From contig NZ_JAHTBL010000002.1 of NCBI RefSeq assembly GCF_020177595.1, forward strand, positions 1 to 64,000: a DNA stretch of 64,000 nucleotides, in the 5' to 3' direction. Positions 61,352 through 64,000 of the stretch are shown here, one piece after another. The stretch comes from Cognatishimia sp. MH4019 (GTDB lineage: Bacteria > Pseudomonadota > Alphaproteobacteria > Rhodobacterales > Rhodobacteraceae). Positions within the stretch are counted from its first letter, which is position 1. Each line of letters starts with the position of its first letter. The translations under genes and the position numbers were made by a program. The notes beneath the pieces are model-generated. The model ran no database searches. It saw nothing but the letters and a program-made list of their open reading frames with translations, and was not told where the DNA came from.

Positions 61352-61878
61352 CCGCAACACTCACCAATACCCCGGTCCTTGAGACCGAGCGCTTGATCCT
61401 GCGCGCCCCGATCCCGTCGGATGTAGCACCTTGGGTTGCGTTCTTATTGTCTGATCGTGGCATCTGGCATGGCGGCGGTCCAGAAAATGGCGAAGGCGGT
61501 GCATGGCGGGTCGCGGCAACCTTTGCAGGGCATTGGGTGCTGAATGGGTTCGGGCTGTTTGTAGCTGTGGATAAGGCGACTGGGCGTCCAGTTGCATCTG
61601 CGGGCCCTTACCATCCGCCTGATTTTCCTGAGATCGAGTTGGGCTGGTCTGTCTGGTCAGACGAAGATCAGGGCAAAGGTTATGCGTCTGAGGCTGCGAA
61701 GGCGATCATCGCGCATTGCCGAAATGATCTGCAGTTCCCCTCGCTGGTCAGCTATATCGCACCCGAGAACACACGCTCATGTGCGTTGGCAGAGCGGCTT
61801 GGCGCTGTGCTTGATACGTCAGCAAAACGCCCACATCCGGGCGATCTGGTCTACCGCCATTTCGGGGAGGTCGCGTGA
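61348..61878 (+). CDS. GNAT acetyltransferase (first of three)
   Basis: A 176-residue GNAT-fold protein of the RimJ/RimL type (TNTPVLETERLILRAP; ELGWSVWSDEDQGKGYASEAAKAIIAH; ENTRSCALAERLGAVLD). The start is GTG, overlapping the ffh stop (GTGA). The substrate is unknown. It shares N- and C-terminal motifs with the next two genes, especially the end DLVYRHFGEVA/DIVYRHFGEAA. Confidence 0.88.
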   Translation: MTATLTNTPVLETERLILRAPIPSDVAPWVAFLLSDRGIWHGGGPENGEGGAWRVAATFAGHWVLNGFGLFVAVDKATGRPVASAGPYHPPDFPEIELGWSVWSDEDQGKGYASEAAKAIIAHCRNDLQFPSLVSYIAPENTRSCALAERLGAVLDTSAKRPHPGDLVYRHFGEVA

Positions 61879-62384
61879 TGACCGTCGCCCCTACGATCAC
61901 TACCGACCGCGTGATCCTGCGCGCCCATCGCGCCAGCGATATGGATGCGTTTTGGGACTTCTACCAGACAGCGCGGGCCGATTTCATGGACAAGCCCCAG
62001 AACCGCTCGCATCTGTGGTATGGCGTCATGGCCGAGATAGGATCGTGGGTTCTGCATGGCCATGGCGGCTGGGCAGTTGATCTGCATGATGGCACCATGA
62101 TCGGGCAGGTCGCGATCCTGCAACCTCCGCATTTTACTGAGACCGAGTTGGGGTGGCTGCTGTTCGACGGCTATGAGGGCCAAGGTTACGCCTTTGAGGC
62201 GGCAGACGCCGCGCTGGGTTATGCGCGACAGACTCTGAAACCGGCCTCGCTTGTCAGCTATATTCACCGCGATAACACCCGCTCCAGACGGCTGGCGGAA
62301 CGACTGGGTGCTGCGCCCGACCTACAAGCCAAAGCCCATGACGACGAAGATATCGTCTACCGCCATTTCGGGGAGGCCGCCTGA
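61878..62384 (+). CDS. GNAT acetyltransferase (second of three)
   Basis: A 168-residue GNAT protein (ITTDRVILRAHRASDMDAFWDFY; TELGWLLFDGYEGQGYAFEAADAAL; NTRSRRLAERLGAAPD). The ATG at 61878 overlaps the previous stop by one base (TGATG) and has GGGAGG at good spacing. The acetyl-CoA loop reads EGQGYAFEA rather than the canonical Q/RxxGxG/A. It is a close paralogue of its neighbours. Confidence 0.88.
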   Translation: MTVAPTITTDRVILRAHRASDMDAFWDFYQTARADFMDKPQNRSHLWYGVMAEIGSWVLHGHGGWAVDLHDGTMIGQVAILQPPHFTETELGWLLFDGYEGQGYAFEAADAALGYARQTLKPASLVSYIHRDNTRSRRLAERLGAAPDLQAKAHDDEDIVYRHFGEAA

Positions 62385-62983
62385 TGCCCGCGATCCCCGT
62401 TCTGGAAACCAAGCGCCTTGTCCTGCGCGGCCCCGAGCCCGAGGATTACCCCGACTTCAAGGCGACCTTCTCCAGCTACCGCGCGCGGTTCATGGGCGGC
62501 CCATTGAACGCGTATGAGTCGTGGATGCTCTATGCGGCCGAGATCGGCCATTGGGCAATCCGCGGATACGGCATGTGGATGATCCACGACCGCGACACGG
62601 ACGAGACCTACGGCATGGCCGGTGGCTGGAAGCCCGCGAAATGGCCCGAGGCCGAGATTGCGTGGATTATCTGGCCGGATGCTCAAGGTCACGGCTTTGC
62701 GCTGGAGGCGACACACACCGCGCGCAACTATTTCTATAACACCCTCGGGTGGGAGGGCGCTGTCAGCTACCTCGACCCGAAGAACCTCGACAGCATCCGG
62801 CTGGCCGAACGTCTTGGGGCGATCAAGGACAAGGACGCCCCCAGCGTTGATGGCAATGATGTTGTCTACCGTCATCCCAGCCCGGAAAAGCTGCGCGGCA
62901 GTCAGTTGGCCGACGGCATCGCGTTAGAGATTGAAAGTTACCAGAACCCGCTCTTTCAGCCGAAAGGATACGCCATTGACTGA
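62384..62983 (+). CDS. GNAT acetyltransferase (third of three)
   Basis: A 199-residue GNAT protein (VLETKRLVLRGPEPEDYPDFKATF; AEIAWIIWPDAQGHGFALEATHTARNYFY; NLDSIRLAERLGAIKD). It has a 25-residue C-terminal tail not present in the other two. The start overlaps the previous stop by one base, and its own stop lies inside the chorismate mutase gene. The three tandem paralogues form one translationally coupled series. Confidence 0.88.
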   Translation: MPAIPVLETKRLVLRGPEPEDYPDFKATFSSYRARFMGGPLNAYESWMLYAAEIGHWAIRGYGMWMIHDRDTDETYGMAGGWKPAKWPEAEIAWIIWPDAQGHGFALEATHTARNYFYNTLGWEGAVSYLDPKNLDSIRLAERLGAIKDKDAPSVDGNDVVYRHPSPEKLRGSQLADGIALEIESYQNPLFQPKGYAID

Positions 62984-63272
62984 TGCCGTAACCCGCGCCG
63001 CCGAGATCCTGAAGGATCATCGCGACAGCATCGACCGCCTTGATGCGATCCTCGTCTACACGCTGGGCGAGCGGTTCAAGCACACGCAGGCTGTGGGCCG
63101 GCTCAAGGCCAAACACGCGCTGCCCCCCTCTGATCCCGACCGTGAAAGCAAACAGATCGCGCGGCTCGAAGATCTTGCCCACCGGGCCGATCTGGACCCG
63201 GAATTCGCCAAGAAATTTCTGAATTTTATCATTCAGGAAGTCATCCAACACCATGAACAACACCAATCGTAA
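62976..63272 (+). CDS. Chorismate mutase (AroQ type)
   Basis: A 98-residue all-helical chorismate mutase, converting chorismate to prephenate for Phe and Tyr. Active-site residues are seen in LKDHRDSIDRLDAILVYTLGERFKHTQAVGRLKAKHALPPSDPDRESKQIARL. The likely start is TTG at 62976, overlapping the previous gene by eight bases and preceded by AAAGGA. A longer TTG-initiated reading from 62931 has no family support. Confidence 0.88.
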   Translation: MTDAVTRAAEILKDHRDSIDRLDAILVYTLGERFKHTQAVGRLKAKHALPPSDPDRESKQIARLEDLAHRADLDPEFAKKFLNFIIQEVIQHHEQHQS

Positions 63273-63320
63273 GGTGGGTTTCAAACCCACCACACCAACG
63301 CCATTAAAGGAGAAACTCAC

Positions 63321-63752
63321 ATGGCTATGAAAATTCGTCTCGCCCGCGGCGGCTCGAAAAAGCGTCCCTTCTACCGCATCGTGGCTGCTGACAGCCGCAT
63401 GCCCCGCGACGGTCGCTTCATCGAAAAGCTGGGCACCTACAACCCGCTGCTGCCCAAAGACAGCGAAGAGCGCGTGAAAATGGACATGGAGCGTGTGCAG
63501 CACTGGCTGGATCAGGGCGCTCAGCCCACCGACCGGATCGCACGTATGTTGGAGGCCGCGGGCACCCTGCCCAAGACCGAGCGGAACAACCCCAACAAAG
63601 CCAAGCCAGGCAAGAAAGCCCAAGAGCGCGCTGAAGAAAAAGCTGCCAAAGCTGCTGAAGCCGCCGAGGCTGCCGCTGCACCGGCTGAAGAGCCCGCAGT
63701 GGAAGAAGCACCCGCTGAAGAGGCTGCTACCGAAGAAGAAAAGTCCGAGTAA
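63321..63752 (+). CDS. rpsP: 30S ribosomal protein S16
   Basis: S16 ([43 protein letters not shown]) is a small-subunit assembly protein. The 143 residues are much longer than the roughly 80 of E. coli; the extra C-terminal part from about residue 95 is an Ala/Glu/Lys-rich low-complexity tail ([33 protein letters not shown]), which is common in Rhodobacteraceae. An AAAGGAG site precedes it. ffh to rpsP is a conserved neighbourhood. Confidence 0.98.
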   Translation: MAMKIRLARGGSKKRPFYRIVAADSRMPRDGRFIEKLGTYNPLLPKDSEERVKMDMERVQHWLDQGAQPTDRIARMLEAAGTLPKTERNNPNKAKPGKKAQERAEEKAAKAAEAAEAAAAPAEEPAVEEAPAEEAATEEEKSE

Positions 63753-63767
63753 TCGGGGAGACAGGGG

Positions 63768-64000
63768 GTGCACAGCTTCCCCCAGTCTTTTCGGGACGAG
63801 CTTTCAGAGCTTATGAGGTGGCGGCGCGATGTGCGCCGCTTCCGCACCGATCCCGTTGAGCAGGCCGTTCTGGACCGCTGCCTTGCCAGCTTTGCCTGCG
63901 CCCCATCCGTAGGCCTGTCCGAGCCATGGCGCTTGGTGCAACTCACCTCGCCCGAGGCGCGTGCAAAAGCCCTCGCCAATTACCAAGACGCCAATGCTGA
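63768..64000 (+). CDS. bluB: 5,6-dimethylbenzimidazole synthase BluB (5' part)
   Basis: The frame from GTG 63768 runs off the end of the window. The visible 77 residues (FRDELSELMRWRRDVRRFRTDPVEQAVLDRCLASFACAPSVGLSEPWRLVQLTSPEAR) match BluB, a nitroreductase-like enzyme that breaks down reduced FMN to the lower ligand of vitamin B12. GGGGAGA precedes the start. Aerobic B12 synthesis is expected in roseobacters. Confidence 0.85.
   Translation, partial: MHSFPQSFRDELSELMRWRRDVRRFRTDPVEQAVLDRCLASFACAPSVGLSEPWRLVQLTSPEARAKALANYQDANA

Overview
The window looks like chromosomal DNA from a marine alphaproteobacterium of the Rhodobacteraceae (Roseobacter group). The evidence is the moderately high GC, the atpI-B-E-F'-F layout with a duplicated b subunit, a GT14 glycosyltransferase of the type common in that group, an RTX-Hint protein, glcDEF, a cysteate sulfo-lyase and an HpsN-type dehydrogenase. 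The assignment is by family resemblance; no rRNA or tRNA gene is visible to anchor it. Coding density is high and no gap longer than about 300 bases lacks a gene.

Layout. 0.2-7.6 kb: a complete Na+-translocating NADH:quinone reductase operon (nqrABCDEF, minus strand) with its flavinylation enzyme (apbE) and maturation factor (nqrM) divergent from nqrA. 7.6-8.8 kb: a small secreted TSPAE-repeat protein, a two-helix membrane protein and a CBS-pair protein. 8.9-15.9 kb: a likely organosulfonate/amino-acid catabolic region with cuyA, an Asp/Glu-type racemase and hpsN in one operon, a divergent LysR regulator, then a class III aminotransferase divergent from a MocR regulator. 15.9-21.9 kb: an ECF sigma factor overlapping a membrane-anchored VWA protein, Hsp20, two tandem trypsin-like proteases and a DUF2189 membrane protein. 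21.9-27.1 kb: glycolate oxidase glcDEF and two small genes. 27.1-34.6 kb: a MoxR/DUF58/BatA-DUF4159/membrane-protein operon and DUF1285. 34.7-42.2 kb: a CDF transporter, YdeI-like protein, RluE-type pseudouridine synthase, DNA polymerase I, a zinc-finger protein, an orphan ABC ATPase and a HIT protein. 42.2-50.4 kb: GT14 transferase and sulfotransferase, PfkB sugar kinase, endonuclease III, Ada-like protein, OmpA lipoprotein, FadR-type regulator and fatty acid desaturase. 50.4-53.0 kb: the ATP synthase F0 genes. 53.1-59.7 kb: LysR/ArsR regulators, GFA protein, RTX-Hint protein, ClbS-like protein and azoreductase. 59.9-64 kb: ffh, three tandem GNAT acetyltransferases, chorismate mutase, rpsP and the start of bluB.

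Most notable signals. (1) The cuyA-racemase-hpsN operon, which joins cysteate and dihydroxypropanesulfonate chemistry to an uncharacterised racemase. (2) An identical TTGGT-N11-ACCAA palindrome upstream of glcD and of the FadR-type gene 22 kb away, suggesting a shared regulon. (3) A perfect 9-bp hairpin that hides the ribosome binding site of the ClbS-like gene. (4) An ECF sigma factor whose overlapping partner is a single-pass VWA protein rather than an ordinary anti-sigma factor. (5) Two intergenic inverted-repeat elements (34566-34690 and 44740-44930) and a short motif dispersed at gene ends.
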